In this document: positions 53,995-62,778 of the stretch, piece by piece
How the letters are laid out: every line of letters starts with the position of its first letter
Numbering within the stretch: position 1 is the first letter of the stretch
DNA from: Candidatus Dependentiae bacterium Noda2021
GTDB taxonomy: Bacteria > Babelota > Babeliae > Babelales > Vermiphilaceae
Assembly (NCBI GenBank): GCA_020886235.1
Contig: AP025250.1
Coordinates: forward strand, 806,001-870,000
DNA length: 64,000 bases
Direction of reading: 5' to 3'
The notes under the pieces: generated by a model
The model's input: only the letters and a program-made list of their open reading frames with translations
Database searches by the model: none
Told to the model about the DNA's origin: nothing
Made by a program: the position numbers and the translations under genes

Positions 53995-55485
53995 TCAATT
54001 GGCCATTTTCTTCAAACTGAAAATCTCTTCTTGCAGCACACGATCGAGTATGGGGCTATAGTGGGCTATTAGCTCAAATGCCTGCTCATTAAAATAAGTA
54101 ATATTTCTCAACAGTGATTGAATACCACAACTGAGTGGTGGTTTAGTACTATCACAGTATCCTTCAATTATAGTATTAATATGAATAGTTTTAGCGCAAA
54201 TACGTGCCTGCGTCAGATGATCAAAAAAAGGCTTAAGTATCGCCGCTTTGGTAGGATCAGTTATCAGTAAATAATAGTATAAGGAAGATGATAATTCTGA
54301 GTCAGTAAGAATAACTTCACGACCCGTGCGCAGTGACAAATAATCATAATAGGCACCCAACTCGTTAATCATACAATCAAGCTTTTCTAAAAAAGGTTGC
54401 GGTAGCCAGGTTTTGTGTAATTGTTTTTTACTCGCTTTATGTTTAAGAATATCTTTTAAATATCGCCATTCTTGCACTACAAAACTATACACCGCTTTAA
54501 TACCATGATGTTCAACCGCCTGTATACACTGCTTCTTTCTCACGGGCGACATTGCAGAGGTACGAATCAGCGCTTTAAATTGTTGCTTGACGGCATGGGG
54601 TACTCGTTCTCTTCGACTTGCTGGATCATCATTATGACCAACTTTCTTTTCAAGCCAACAATACCACGAACGAGGTAGAATTTTTTCAAGAGTCGGTAAT
54701 GACTTACGGGTTTTGGAAGCAAAAAAACCCGAGATATGGCCAAGCAACCCGTCATAGGCATAGATGCCATGATGCTCAAGCTTTATAAACATGAGCTGCA
54801 AGTCTGGCTCAACTTTACCAAATAAAATATGGCTTTTACCCGATGGCAAACTATTTCTTAACGATTCTGCTGCGTGATATCTAACATCAATACCATATTG
54901 TCGTGATTCATTTTGGGCTTTGCTAAAGTGTGTTGAAGCTCGAGAATAGCCAAATGGATTAAAACTTACCCAATGCGGCGTGTCTTTGAGATTGCCTCTC
55001 ACTTTTGGATTTACCAATTTTACGTAATGTAACAAAAAGTCATGCAATACAAAGTTAGTATCTTTAATTACTATAGTGCCATGATCAAACGGCTCATTTT
55101 TATTTAAAGCTTCGGCGTATAAGTACCAGATAATATCGACAATCGTATTAAGATAGTGCTCTTGTGACAGGGGAGGTATAATCGGTGCATCTACGGCATA
55201 GCGCATTAAAAATGTCTGGTAGCCACCTCGCATAATATTACCGGCACAAAAATCCTTACTGGTTAACAAAAAAGGTATTTGACCAAGAAGTTGAGAACAA
55301 TAGGGTAACAGTGCTGTGTGTGTTGTGGCCGATCCGTCACACGGTTGAACTGATACAGGGTGCAACAGATAATTACAATTTGATGCGCTTGGTATATAAC
55401 TCTTACAAGAAGTTAACTCTTTGTTGCCATGGAGATTAATTAATAATGTACCCAGTATCAATAGAGTGATTGTCGTATATTTCAT
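53995..55485 (-). CDS. Exported protein of the NPFAY/QYGID family
   Basis: 496 residues from ATG 55485 (AAGGGGGC upstream), signal peptide MKYTTITLLILGTLLINLHG. It consists mostly of the shared domain: GTIVIKDTNFVLHDFLLHYV, NPFGYSRASTHFSKAQ, QYGIDVRYH, KSHILFGKVEP, DDPASRRERVP, RTGREVILTDSE. Because it is the smallest member, it marks the extent of the domain (about 380 residues). Confidence 0.7.
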   Translation of the reverse strand: MKYTTITLLILGTLLINLHGNKELTSCKSYIPSASNCNYLLHPVSVQPCDGSATTHTALLPYCSQLLGQIPFLLTSKDFCAGNIMRGGYQTFLMRYAVDAPIIPPLSQEHYLNTIVDIIWYLYAEALNKNEPFDHGTIVIKDTNFVLHDFLLHYVKLVNPKVRGNLKDTPHWVSFNPFGYSRASTHFSKAQNESRQYGIDVRYHAAESLRNSLPSGKSHILFGKVEPDLQLMFIKLEHHGIYAYDGLLGHISGFFASKTRKSLPTLEKILPRSWYCWLEKKVGHNDDPASRRERVPHAVKQQFKALIRTSAMSPVRKKQCIQAVEHHGIKAVYSFVVQEWRYLKDILKHKASKKQLHKTWLPQPFLEKLDCMINELGAYYDYLSLRTGREVILTDSELSSSLYYYLLITDPTKAAILKPFFDHLTQARICAKTIHINTIIEGYCDSTKPPLSCGIQSLLRNITYFNEQAFELIAHYSPILDRVLQEEIFSLKKMAN

Positions 55486-55590
55486 TAGCCCCCTTAACGA
55501 ACACAAGAATACCCCTAACTATTTTTTTGTTCTTGATATTACTGTATACTATTAGCATAGTACTTTCCCACCATTTACTGTGTAGAACCC

Positions 55591-55833
55591 ATGACCACTC
55601 CTATCAAAAATATTTTAAATACGCTTTTTGATAACAATAACACGTGGCAATTACGATTACTTGCTAACTGGGATGATATAATTGGTCACATGCAAACTAA
55701 AGTTCAATTGCTTAAAATTCTTGATGACACCTTGATACTTGGCGTGGTTGATGCATGCTGGATGCAAGAATTATTTCTTCTTTCTAATCTCTTGATCAAA
55801 ACAATTAATCAAAATCTAGACCAACCCGCATAA
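55591..55833 (+). CDS. DciA-like (DUF721) helicase-interaction protein, N-terminal part (frameshifted gene)
   Basis: 80 codons. WQLRLLANWDDIIG and DDTLILGVVDACWMQELFLL are typical of DUF721/DciA, which helps load the replicative helicase. The frame stops right after NQNLDQPA, while the continuation runs in the -1 frame from 55827. Joined length is about 143 residues. Confidence 0.72.
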   Translation: MTTPIKNILNTLFDNNNTWQLRLLANWDDIIGHMQTKVQLLKILDDTLILGVVDACWMQELFLLSNLLIKTINQNLDQPA

Positions 55834-56021
55834 AGTATTTACGCTTTAAGACAGTAGGTATAAAAAAAGTAAAAAAAAGAGATAATGCTCCGGCACGTAA
55901 CATACCGATAAAAGAAGTTTCACTATCAACCAAAGAAGAACGTGCGTTGCAAAAAATTGAAGATCCAATACTGGAAGATGCACTTAAGCAGTATCTTATA
56001 CGGTGCTATCAGGAGAAGTAA
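55827..56021 (+). CDS. DciA-like protein, C-terminal part (frameshifted gene)
   Basis: Reading RIKYLRFKTVGIKKVKKRDN, then VSLSTKEERALQKIEDPILE and DALKQYLIRC. The basic linker and the terminal helix (ALQKIEDPILEDALKQYLIR) fit the end of this family. It has no start of its own. Adding one C in the CCC run at 55825-55827 joins it to the 55591 piece. The stop overlaps the next start as TAATG. Confidence 0.65.
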   Translation, partial: RIKYLRFKTVGIKKVKKRDNAPARNIPIKEVSLSTKEERALQKIEDPILEDALKQYLIRCYQEK

Positions 56022-56809
56022 TGAACAGAGCGAGTGTAGTAATAAGCATACTTATGGCCACCACGGCTTTGGCACAACCAGATCAATCAGGTGATTTGCA
56101 AACGTATATGCTGGCAAATTATCACCAATTTGCTCAGGAAACTAATAAATCAAAACCGTTGTTTGAACAACTAAAAAATAAACCGTTTTCTCCCTATATG
56201 TTCAAAGGGTACTTACCGTATTTACTCAGTGTTCAAAACTATCAAGAAATTGTAAAAAACATTCCTGCGCTCGACAAGCTTTATGCACAAGACATTGAAA
56301 TACAACAAATCGTAGCTCAAGCGTTACAAAAAACAGGCAATCGCTCACTTGCAACCCAACGTATGATAGCACTCAATAAAAAATTTCCAGAAAACCAAGA
56401 AATTGCTTTTGAGGTCGTCAAACTTCATATTGAACAGAATGAATACCCGCAAGCATTAAAAACAATTGATGAATTACTCAATACCTCACCAAAAAAACCT
56501 AACAATTTTATTTTTTATTTCCTCAAATCACAAATTTGCTTACAGCAAGGCAATAAACTCGATGCACTTAAACAAACCAGATTATGCTTAGAATTATGTC
56601 CTAAATTTGACAAAGCATGGCTTTTGTACGCGACACTTAAAGAACAAGCGGGCAGACTAGAAGAAGCAATTAAAGGATATACCAATTTTCTTGAAACTAC
56701 CTCCGACAATCGCGATCGCAACTTAGAAAAACATCTCTTAGAATTGGTTCTTAAAGAACAGACAAAAAGCTTAATAAAAGTGATCTTGCAATATCACAAG
56801 ATAATTTAA
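56021..56809 (+). CDS. Secreted TPR protein, N-terminal part (frameshifted gene)
   Basis: 263 codons from ATG 56021 (AGGAGAAGTA upstream). Signal peptide MNRASVVISILMATTALAQ and then TPR units: YPQALKTIDELLNTSPKKPN, NKLDALKQTRLCLELCPKFD, GRLEEAIKGYTNFLET. After KEQTK (A5 run 56764-56768) the TPR pattern goes on in the -1 frame. Probably a periplasmic scaffold. Confidence 0.78.
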   Translation: MNRASVVISILMATTALAQPDQSGDLQTYMLANYHQFAQETNKSKPLFEQLKNKPFSPYMFKGYLPYLLSVQNYQEIVKNIPALDKLYAQDIEIQQIVAQALQKTGNRSLATQRMIALNKKFPENQEIAFEVVKLHIEQNEYPQALKTIDELLNTSPKKPNNFIFYFLKSQICLQQGNKLDALKQTRLCLELCPKFDKAWLLYATLKEQAGRLEEAIKGYTNFLETTSDNRDRNLEKHLLELVLKEQTKSLIKVILQYHKII

Positions 56810-57681
56810 AAACAATTGTGTCCTTACTTGATAATAAAAATTACGTCGGAGCGGTGCAAAAATTTCAATCATCATTGGATAACGCAGTTTCAGATCCAAA
56901 AAAACAATTAATTACTATACAAACCTTGGTTGAGAGCAACAAACTTAATCAAGCCACTGATTTGCTACAACAGTTACTCCTTGAACACCCTTCTCAAAAA
57001 ATTTGGTACGACGTTCTTCACTTGTTGTGCCAAAACGAATTACCCTATCAAAAAGCAATTCAACTGTTGGAAAAAGTAAGTAAAAAAAATCCTAATGAGC
57101 TTCTTGCTCCTTTATATCTCTCCGATTTTTTCTTGCGCGATCAGCAAGAAAAAAATGCTTTAGCAAGTTTACATACGGCAGTAAAGTTGAGTGACACAAA
57201 AAAATTAAAAACAATTTTATGGCATCAAATTGCTTACCTTAATTTTAAAGCAAAAAAATTTGTTGAATTTAAAAATGCTCTTAAAAATGCACAAGAACAA
57301 AGTGTAGATTTTGCACCTCTCAATAATTTAATAGCCTATTATTACATGCGCCTGGAGCACAATTATGACAAAGCGCGTGCATCAGTGGAGCGGGCTCTCA
57401 AATTCGAACCTGCAAACCCACAGTTTTTAGATACTCTTGCTTACACGTATTACAAAGAAAAGAATTATAAAAAAGCATACGACACCTTGCAGCCCATACT
57501 GGCAACTACGGGTAAAGATGATTTTGTGATTCAAAAACATTTTGCTAAAATTACCTATCAGCTAGGAAATGCAAAACAAGCTATCAGCATTTTGAAAAAA
57601 GCGTTACCATTAGCACAATCGCCGCATTACAAAAAACAAACTAACGCACTGATTAAACGTTGGAGCAATCAACTAACATGA
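56767..57681 (+). CDS. TPR protein, C-terminal part (frameshifted gene)
   Basis: 305 codons. KLNKSDLAISQDNLKTIVSL leads straight into further TPR units (YVGAVQKFQSSLDNAVSDPK, YDKARASVERALKFEPANPQ, YKKAYDTLQPILATTG, NAKQAISILKKALPLAQSPH). A GTG at 56818 is the only initiator near the front and lacks a ribosome site. With one A added, one 553-residue protein results. The stop overlaps murG as ATGA. Confidence 0.78.
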   Translation, partial: KLNKSDLAISQDNLKTIVSLLDNKNYVGAVQKFQSSLDNAVSDPKKQLITIQTLVESNKLNQATDLLQQLLLEHPSQKIWYDVLHLLCQNELPYQKAIQLLEKVSKKNPNELLAPLYLSDFFLRDQQEKNALASLHTAVKLSDTKKLKTILWHQIAYLNFKAKKFVEFKNALKNAQEQSVDFAPLNNLIAYYYMRLEHNYDKARASVERALKFEPANPQFLDTLAYTYYKEKNYKKAYDTLQPILATTGKDDFVIQKHFAKITYQLGNAKQAISILKKALPLAQSPHYKKQTNALIKRWSNQLT

Positions 57682-58745
57682 CAAATACTCACGCAATCGC
57701 ATTTGTTGCTGGACGTTCTGGTGGACATATTTTGCCGGGTCTTTCCTTGGCGCAAAAGTTTTGCACACAACACCCAGAAAACCCGATATTATTTTTTTCA
57801 ACGACCCATAAACTTGATATGCAGATCGTGGGACAAACATCACTCAATGTTGAAAATATTTTTTTTTCACTGGATAATGTGCCTTATAAAAATCCGTTTA
57901 AAATGCTCCGCTTTATCTATCATTTTACCTATGCATACATAAAATCATTACGCGTTTTGCACAAAAAAAAGGTTGTCAAAGTCGTGAGTATGGGTGGTTA
58001 TATATCGATTCCCGTGTGTCTTGCTGCATGGGCGTTGCGTATTCCCATAGAGCTGTATGAACTTAATGTAACGCCGGGCAAAGCAACTCGGTTTTTGAGT
58101 AGATTTGCCAATTCCATTAGTGTATGTTTTGATGAAACCAAAAAATATATAAAGAACGTGCAATGCGCCAAAAAAGAATACCCGCTTTTGCAAACTCACC
58201 AAGTAAGACAAAATTGTGAAAGTGCAAAAGCAGCACTGGGTCTTGCTCCACACAAAAAAGTTATTTTCATCACTGGTGGATCACAAGGTTCAGTATCAAT
58301 TAATAACCACATTAAACAATGGCTAAGTTTTAACGCCCACGTTCATAGTCTTGTTCAGATTATTCATCAAACAGGATCGCAGGATACGACCGATTGGGCT
58401 GCGTTATATAAGTCTTATGATATTAACGCAATCACCTTTACATATCATAATAACTTGAGCCAATTTTATAACGCAGCCGATGTGATTGTATGCAGAGCAG
58501 GTGCCGGATCTCTTTTTGAAGCCGTGTATTTTGAAAAGCCCTGCGTAGTCATTCCTCTTGAAACGCGCGCAACAGATCATCAAAAATATAATGCACAAGC
58601 TATTGCCCAACAATATCCATCGCAATTTAGCGTTGTGCTTGAATCACATATTAAAAGAAACAATACCCTATTCTTTAGTGCACTCAATAAGCATGTACTA
58701 TCCAACCATCCACGAGTAATTGAAACAACATCACTATCCGCATAA
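57678..58745 (+). CDS. murG: UDP-GlcNAc:lipid II-type glycosyltransferase MurG
   Basis: 355 residues from ATG 57678. AGRSGGHILPGLSLA is the GGxGGH lipid-substrate loop, GGSQGSVSINNHI the second, and CRAGAGSLFEAVYFEKPCVV the UDP-GlcNAc site. It makes lipid II from lipid I at the inner membrane. With the PBP and PASTA genes nearby it supports peptidoglycan in this organism. Confidence 0.92.
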   Translation: MTNTHAIAFVAGRSGGHILPGLSLAQKFCTQHPENPILFFSTTHKLDMQIVGQTSLNVENIFFSLDNVPYKNPFKMLRFIYHFTYAYIKSLRVLHKKKVVKVVSMGGYISIPVCLAAWALRIPIELYELNVTPGKATRFLSRFANSISVCFDETKKYIKNVQCAKKEYPLLQTHQVRQNCESAKAALGLAPHKKVIFITGGSQGSVSINNHIKQWLSFNAHVHSLVQIIHQTGSQDTTDWAALYKSYDINAITFTYHNNLSQFYNAADVIVCRAGAGSLFEAVYFEKPCVVIPLETRATDHQKYNAQAIAQQYPSQFSVVLESHIKRNNTLFFSALNKHVLSNHPRVIETTSLSA

Positions 58746-58755
58746 AAGGAATACA

Positions 58756-59445
58756 ATGAACAAACTCAATCTTTTTCTAGCAGCCGTACTGGGATCTATT
58801 ACCGGTTTTTTAGTTGCAAAAAAATCGGTCTGCAAACAACCCCAGGTTAATAAACTGATTGCGCAATATCGCACCGCTGAACACCCAATTGACCCTTTGT
58901 TTATTAATCGTTGGTCACCGCGTGCAATGTCAGGCCAAACAGTAAGTAAATCTGAAATTAACTCGCTGCTTGAAGCGATGCGCTGGGCACCTTCATCATA
59001 TAATGAACAGCCATGGCGCGTTCTTTATGTGTTTAAAGATTCACCTGAATGGCAAACTTTTTTTGATTTGCTCGTTCCTTTCAATCAAGAATGGGTTAAA
59101 AATGCGGGCGCGTTGATGCTACTCATCTCAAAAAATAATTTTACCCATAACAACACGTATTCAATTTCACATAGCTTTGACGCGGGTGCTGCATCTCAAA
59201 ATTTAGCACTACAAGGTGATCTGCTTGGATTAGTAGTACATGGTATGGCAGGGTTTGATTATCAAAAAGCAAAAGAGATACTAAACATCCCGCAAGATTA
59301 CACCGTAGAAGCTATGTACGCGATTGGAAAACCAGGAGAAATAACACGCCTGCCAGAAGCTCTGCGCACCACTGAACATCCATCTGACCGCAAGAAAATA
59401 GAACAATTTGCCACAGAAGGTAAATTTATTGAAGCAATTAAATAA
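58756..59445 (+). CDS. Nitroreductase-family flavoprotein with N-terminal membrane anchor
   Basis: 229 residues from ATG 58756 (AAAAGGAATACA upstream). A short helix MNKLNLFLAAVLGSITGFLV precedes the FMN-binding core: INRWSPRAMSG, RWAPSSYNEQPWRVLYV, GLVVHGMAGFDYQKAKEILN. It probably reduces quinones or nitro-compounds with NAD(P)H. The anchor is unusual for this mostly soluble family. Confidence 0.85.
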   Translation: MNKLNLFLAAVLGSITGFLVAKKSVCKQPQVNKLIAQYRTAEHPIDPLFINRWSPRAMSGQTVSKSEINSLLEAMRWAPSSYNEQPWRVLYVFKDSPEWQTFFDLLVPFNQEWVKNAGALMLLISKNNFTHNNTYSISHSFDAGAASQNLALQGDLLGLVVHGMAGFDYQKAKEILNIPQDYTVEAMYAIGKPGEITRLPEALRTTEHPSDRKKIEQFATEGKFIEAIK

Positions 59446-59468
59446 ATGAATAAAAAAAAGGAGAGCTC

Positions 59469-59882
59469 ATGCACCATGAATCATCATTAAAAGCTGCTTG
59501 CAATAAATGCATACAAGACACTCAAGGCTGTATTGATGCATGCCAAAAACTAATACCTATGTGTTCGGCAGTTAGCGAAGAAACTAAATGCGCAAAACAA
59601 TTAGCGCTCAGTGTTGCGGCCGGAAATCAAGCGATTGAAGCATGCAGACAATGCATTAATCACTGCAATCTCCATTTACAAGAATGCGCTGATGAAGAAT
59701 GTTGTGCTGCCGTTGAACATTGCATTAAATCATGCAACGCTAATATTGACCACATTCAATCTATGATCGATAGTTGCAAGGGCGGCAAAGAAGACTGTGC
59801 TCAAGCATGCATTACGTGCATAAATGTGTGCAAAGAATGTATCGATTCATGCAAAGCATTACTCGAATGCTGTTGTTGTTAA
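59469..59882 (+). CDS. Cys-rich four-helix-bundle protein, copper-storage (Csp/DUF326)-like
   Basis: 137 residues with 25 Cys, arranged as CxxC and CxxxC along helices (CNKCIQDTQGCIDAC, CKECIDSC) and ending CCCC. This fits the Csp/DUF326 copper-storage bundle, where Cys fill the core and bind many Cu(I). No signal peptide, so a cytosolic type. AAAAGGAGAGCTC precedes the ATG. The membrane nitroreductase lies just upstream, the metallopeptidase just downstream. Confidence 0.85.
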   Translation: MHHESSLKAACNKCIQDTQGCIDACQKLIPMCSAVSEETKCAKQLALSVAAGNQAIEACRQCINHCNLHLQECADEECCAAVEHCIKSCNANIDHIQSMIDSCKGGKEDCAQACITCINVCKECIDSCKALLECCCC

Positions 59883-60739
59883 AATCAAGAGCAAATATAC
59901 AAGGGATAGTGAAATCGTTCTGTGCAGCACTCGTACTGGTAAGTTGCGCAACGTTCACTGTCCCTTTCAAAGATATATGCGAACTCTTGCGTTTACCAAG
60001 CATTTACAACGCCTATCATCATTATTATCTTAAAAAGCATACGGCTGCACTCGGTGATGAAGATGCCGATCAATGGCGTACAGATCTGGTAAAAAAAACA
60101 TTACAGGCATTAGGCGTTACTAACACTAATACCGTAGCTATAAAAAAATTATCTTCAGCCGCATGGAAAGAACTACATGCCACGGGTTACTGCACGATCA
60201 CCGGAATTTGGCTGTATCACAGCCCCTATATGAGTAAAGAAATGGCTCATTATATTGCAGTGCATGAAGCAGTTCACTATGCAATGAAACACCCACAACG
60301 CAAATTTTGTATCAATACTCTTAATGACGCTGTGCCTGTTATCAGTGCATGCATAGGCGCTCTTGCTGGCGTTGCATGCAAACAACTATTGCAACCCTGT
60401 TCGGCGCTAAAAATAAAATGCATCGCTATTGCAAGCACCCTCTTTATTAATGATTTACTCATGTATCATGCGCATCGCATAAAACTAAATAGTAGTACAT
60501 CAATCGAAGAAGAAGCTGATAAGGCTGCGTGTGCGCACATCATGAACCAAGGCAATCAGCATATTTTAGATTATATAATTACTAACTCTGAGCGTCGTTC
60601 AAAAGCAGTGGAACACATTCAAGAAAAAGCTGCTGCATACACTACAACGTTATATAAGCAACACAAGTTAGATCCCATATGGCTTGCATCATTGCATACC
60701 ACAACTATTAAAAACGCCCGGCATCATACTAAAATATGA
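59867..60739 (+). CDS. M48-like zinc metallopeptidase, membrane-associated
   Basis: About 290 residues; the start is uncertain, since the frame is open to 59774. HYIAVHEAVHYAMKH holds HExxH and STSIEEEADKAACAHI the third ligand (ExxxD region), as in M48 peptidases. Two hydrophobic stretches (AALVLVSCATFTV, VISACIGALAGVACKQ) suggest membrane contact. The start overlaps the Cys-rich gene. The end overlaps the PBP gene by 16 nt on the other strand. Confidence 0.72.
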   Translation: MLLLLKSRANIQGIVKSFCAALVLVSCATFTVPFKDICELLRLPSIYNAYHHYYLKKHTAALGDEDADQWRTDLVKKTLQALGVTNTNTVAIKKLSSAAWKELHATGYCTITGIWLYHSPYMSKEMAHYIAVHEAVHYAMKHPQRKFCINTLNDAVPVISACIGALAGVACKQLLQPCSALKIKCIAIASTLFINDLLMYHAHRIKLNSSTSIEEEADKAACAHIMNQGNQHILDYIITNSERRSKAVEHIQEKAAAYTTTLYKQHKLDPIWLASLHTTTIKNARHHTKI

Positions 60740-61035
60740 ATTGCTTTTTGACCAGGTAATGCATACTCGCCTGTCCACTCATTGATTGCAACTTCCTTTA
60801 AGCTTGGGTGTGTAGTAAATCGTTTTGTATTGATTTCACATTTTTTGTTGTATGACATCCAAATAGGAAACGCCGTGCGCAGAGGAAATATGTTATTTCC
60901 CATCGAACGATTGTCATCGCAACCGACATATAAACCCGTGATAAGCTCTGGTGTTGCACCGATAAACCAACAGGTACGTGATTCATTGGTTGTTCCGGTT
61001 TTGCTGATTACTTGCGCAGGGAAATCTTCATTTCC
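60724..61035 (-). CDS. Class A penicillin-binding protein, C-terminal part (frameshifted gene)
   Basis: 104 codons that complete the transpeptidase: GNEDFPAQVISKTGTTNES brings the KTG box missing from the other piece. Then WFIGATPEL, GDDN-like region (CDDNRSMGNN) and a tail ending PGQKAIHILV. No start of its own. One base added at the C5 run 61034-61038 fuses both parts into 629 residues. Confidence 0.85.
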   Translation of the reverse strand, partial: GNEDFPAQVISKTGTTNESRTCWFIGATPELITGLYVGCDDNRSMGNNIFPLRTAFPIWMSYNKKCEINTKRFTTHPSLKEVAINEWTGEYALPGQKAIHILV

Positions 61036-62612
61036 CCCAATTTTTTTGCACGCTCAAAACTTAACTGCATTACACGATTTACTTGGCCCACCACTTTAGG
61101 ATCGATAATGCGCTGAGTTTTAGCCTGATGCACATAAACCTTATTACCCCATTTATTTTTTATCCATTTAATAAGATGCGGTTCACAATAGACGCCATTA
61201 TTGGCAAAAACATTTATCATGCCAACCGCTTCTTTGAGCGTAGTGTCAACACACCCCAGTGCTAGTGACGGAAATGGATACATAGGTGCGGTTATACCAC
61301 ATTGTCGCGCAAGATCGATAACTGAGTCAACACCAACCTTAAGCAATGTTTTGATCGATACAATATTATTAGAATAGGTCATGGCGTGAGCAAGTGTCAT
61401 TTGCCCTTCAAATTTTAAGTTATAATTACCCGGACGCCAAACAGTATTGTGTGAACTTATTTCATAGGGCTCATCAATTTCAGTGTGATTAAATCGTGCA
61501 CCTTTTTGAACAGCGCAACAATAAATTAATGGCTTAAAAATAGAACCCAGTTGTCGCTTTGCCTGCCAGGCTCTATTAAACTTTGATTGTTCGTATGAAG
61601 CCCCACCAACGAGTGCTTTTATTTGACCGGTTTGCACGGACATTGAAAGCAAGGCACCATTGGCTTGCGGAATAAGACGTTCTTGCAACCTAATAATTTG
61701 ATCCTGAAAACTTTTTTCAGCATCTTCCTGCATTTTTTTATTAAGAGTAGTTTGTATTACTAAACCACCCGAATATAATTGGTGCTTGCCAAGCAATCGT
61801 TCAACTTGTGAACTAATAATTTGTAGTGCATAAGGTGCTTTTAATGCTTGGTCATGAGTTAAAACATTCAAGGGTACTGCAATAGCCTGATCATATTGGT
61901 CAGAGCTTATGAAGGATAATTTTTTCATTTGGCCTAAAATTAAATTTCGTCTGCGTTCTGTTGATAGTGGATATGACCACGGATTATAATTTCCTGGAGA
62001 ACGTATGATGGCAGCAAGAACTGCAGCTTCATCAAGAGTTAGTTCAGAGGCATGCTTGGCCCAAAATCGTTGGCTGGCTGCTTCTAAGCCATATAACCCA
62101 TGACCAAAATAAACGTTATTCAAATAAGTTTCTAAAATTTGTTCTTTGGTAAATTGTTGCTCAACCAGTAAGGCAAACAGCTGTTCTTTAATTTTTCGAG
62201 TCCATTTTTTTTGAGAATTTAAAAAAAGTAATTTTATTAGCTGTTGGGTAATAGTGCTAGCACCTTGAACTTTTTTACCATGATATATGTTAACTAGCAC
62301 GGATCGCACGATCCCTTTGTAAGAAATACCTGCATGGGAAAAAAAGCTCCAATCTTCTGCGGCCACAAACGCATGAATCACATGCTGTGGTAGATCGGCA
62401 AATCTCACCGGATCACGCTTGTCTAAGGCAAAGCGCGCAAGCTCATTACCTTCGTCATCTAACACAATCGTTGGCTTTGCATCCTGTTGTACGGCAAAAC
62501 AAGAAAAATCAATGGTCTGATTATGCAATACATACAATGCTGCGCCCATAGTAAGGCAGCAAAGACAAAACGCAAAAACAAAAAGCTGTGATATTAATGA
62601 TTTAAATTTCAT
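61008..62612 (-). CDS. Class A penicillin-binding protein (PBP1a type), N-terminal part (frameshifted gene)
   Basis: 534 codons. Signal-anchor at the N-terminus. The transglycosylase motifs are EDWSFFSHAGISYKG, GASTITQQLIK and KEQLFALLVEQQFTKEQILE. The transpeptidase SxxK is in LGSIFKPLIY and the SxN in TYSNNIVS. It polymerises and cross-links peptidoglycan. After the G run the reading ends as EMKISLRK and stops, so the KTG box lies only in the other frame. As written, the transpeptidase would be inactive. Confidence 0.9.
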   Translation of the reverse strand: MKFKSLISQLFVFAFCLCCLTMGAALYVLHNQTIDFSCFAVQQDAKPTIVLDDEGNELARFALDKRDPVRFADLPQHVIHAFVAAEDWSFFSHAGISYKGIVRSVLVNIYHGKKVQGASTITQQLIKLLFLNSQKKWTRKIKEQLFALLVEQQFTKEQILETYLNNVYFGHGLYGLEAASQRFWAKHASELTLDEAAVLAAIIRSPGNYNPWSYPLSTERRRNLILGQMKKLSFISSDQYDQAIAVPLNVLTHDQALKAPYALQIISSQVERLLGKHQLYSGGLVIQTTLNKKMQEDAEKSFQDQIIRLQERLIPQANGALLSMSVQTGQIKALVGGASYEQSKFNRAWQAKRQLGSIFKPLIYCCAVQKGARFNHTEIDEPYEISSHNTVWRPGNYNLKFEGQMTLAHAMTYSNNIVSIKTLLKVGVDSVIDLARQCGITAPMYPFPSLALGCVDTTLKEAVGMINVFANNGVYCEPHLIKWIKNKWGNKVYVHQAKTQRIIDPKVVGQVNRVMQLSFERAKKLGEMKISLRK

Positions 62613-62778
62613 GAAACACTATAGGCTAAGGTTTTTTTTTGGTTAGTATAATCATAAATAGATAAATCGTAACTAAAATCAAAACGTTGCTTCTTATTCT
62701 ATTTTTTTGTATTTCATAGAAATGCGCGATACTATACAAAGACAACGTTCATTATCCATCTTAATTTGCAAGTAACGC

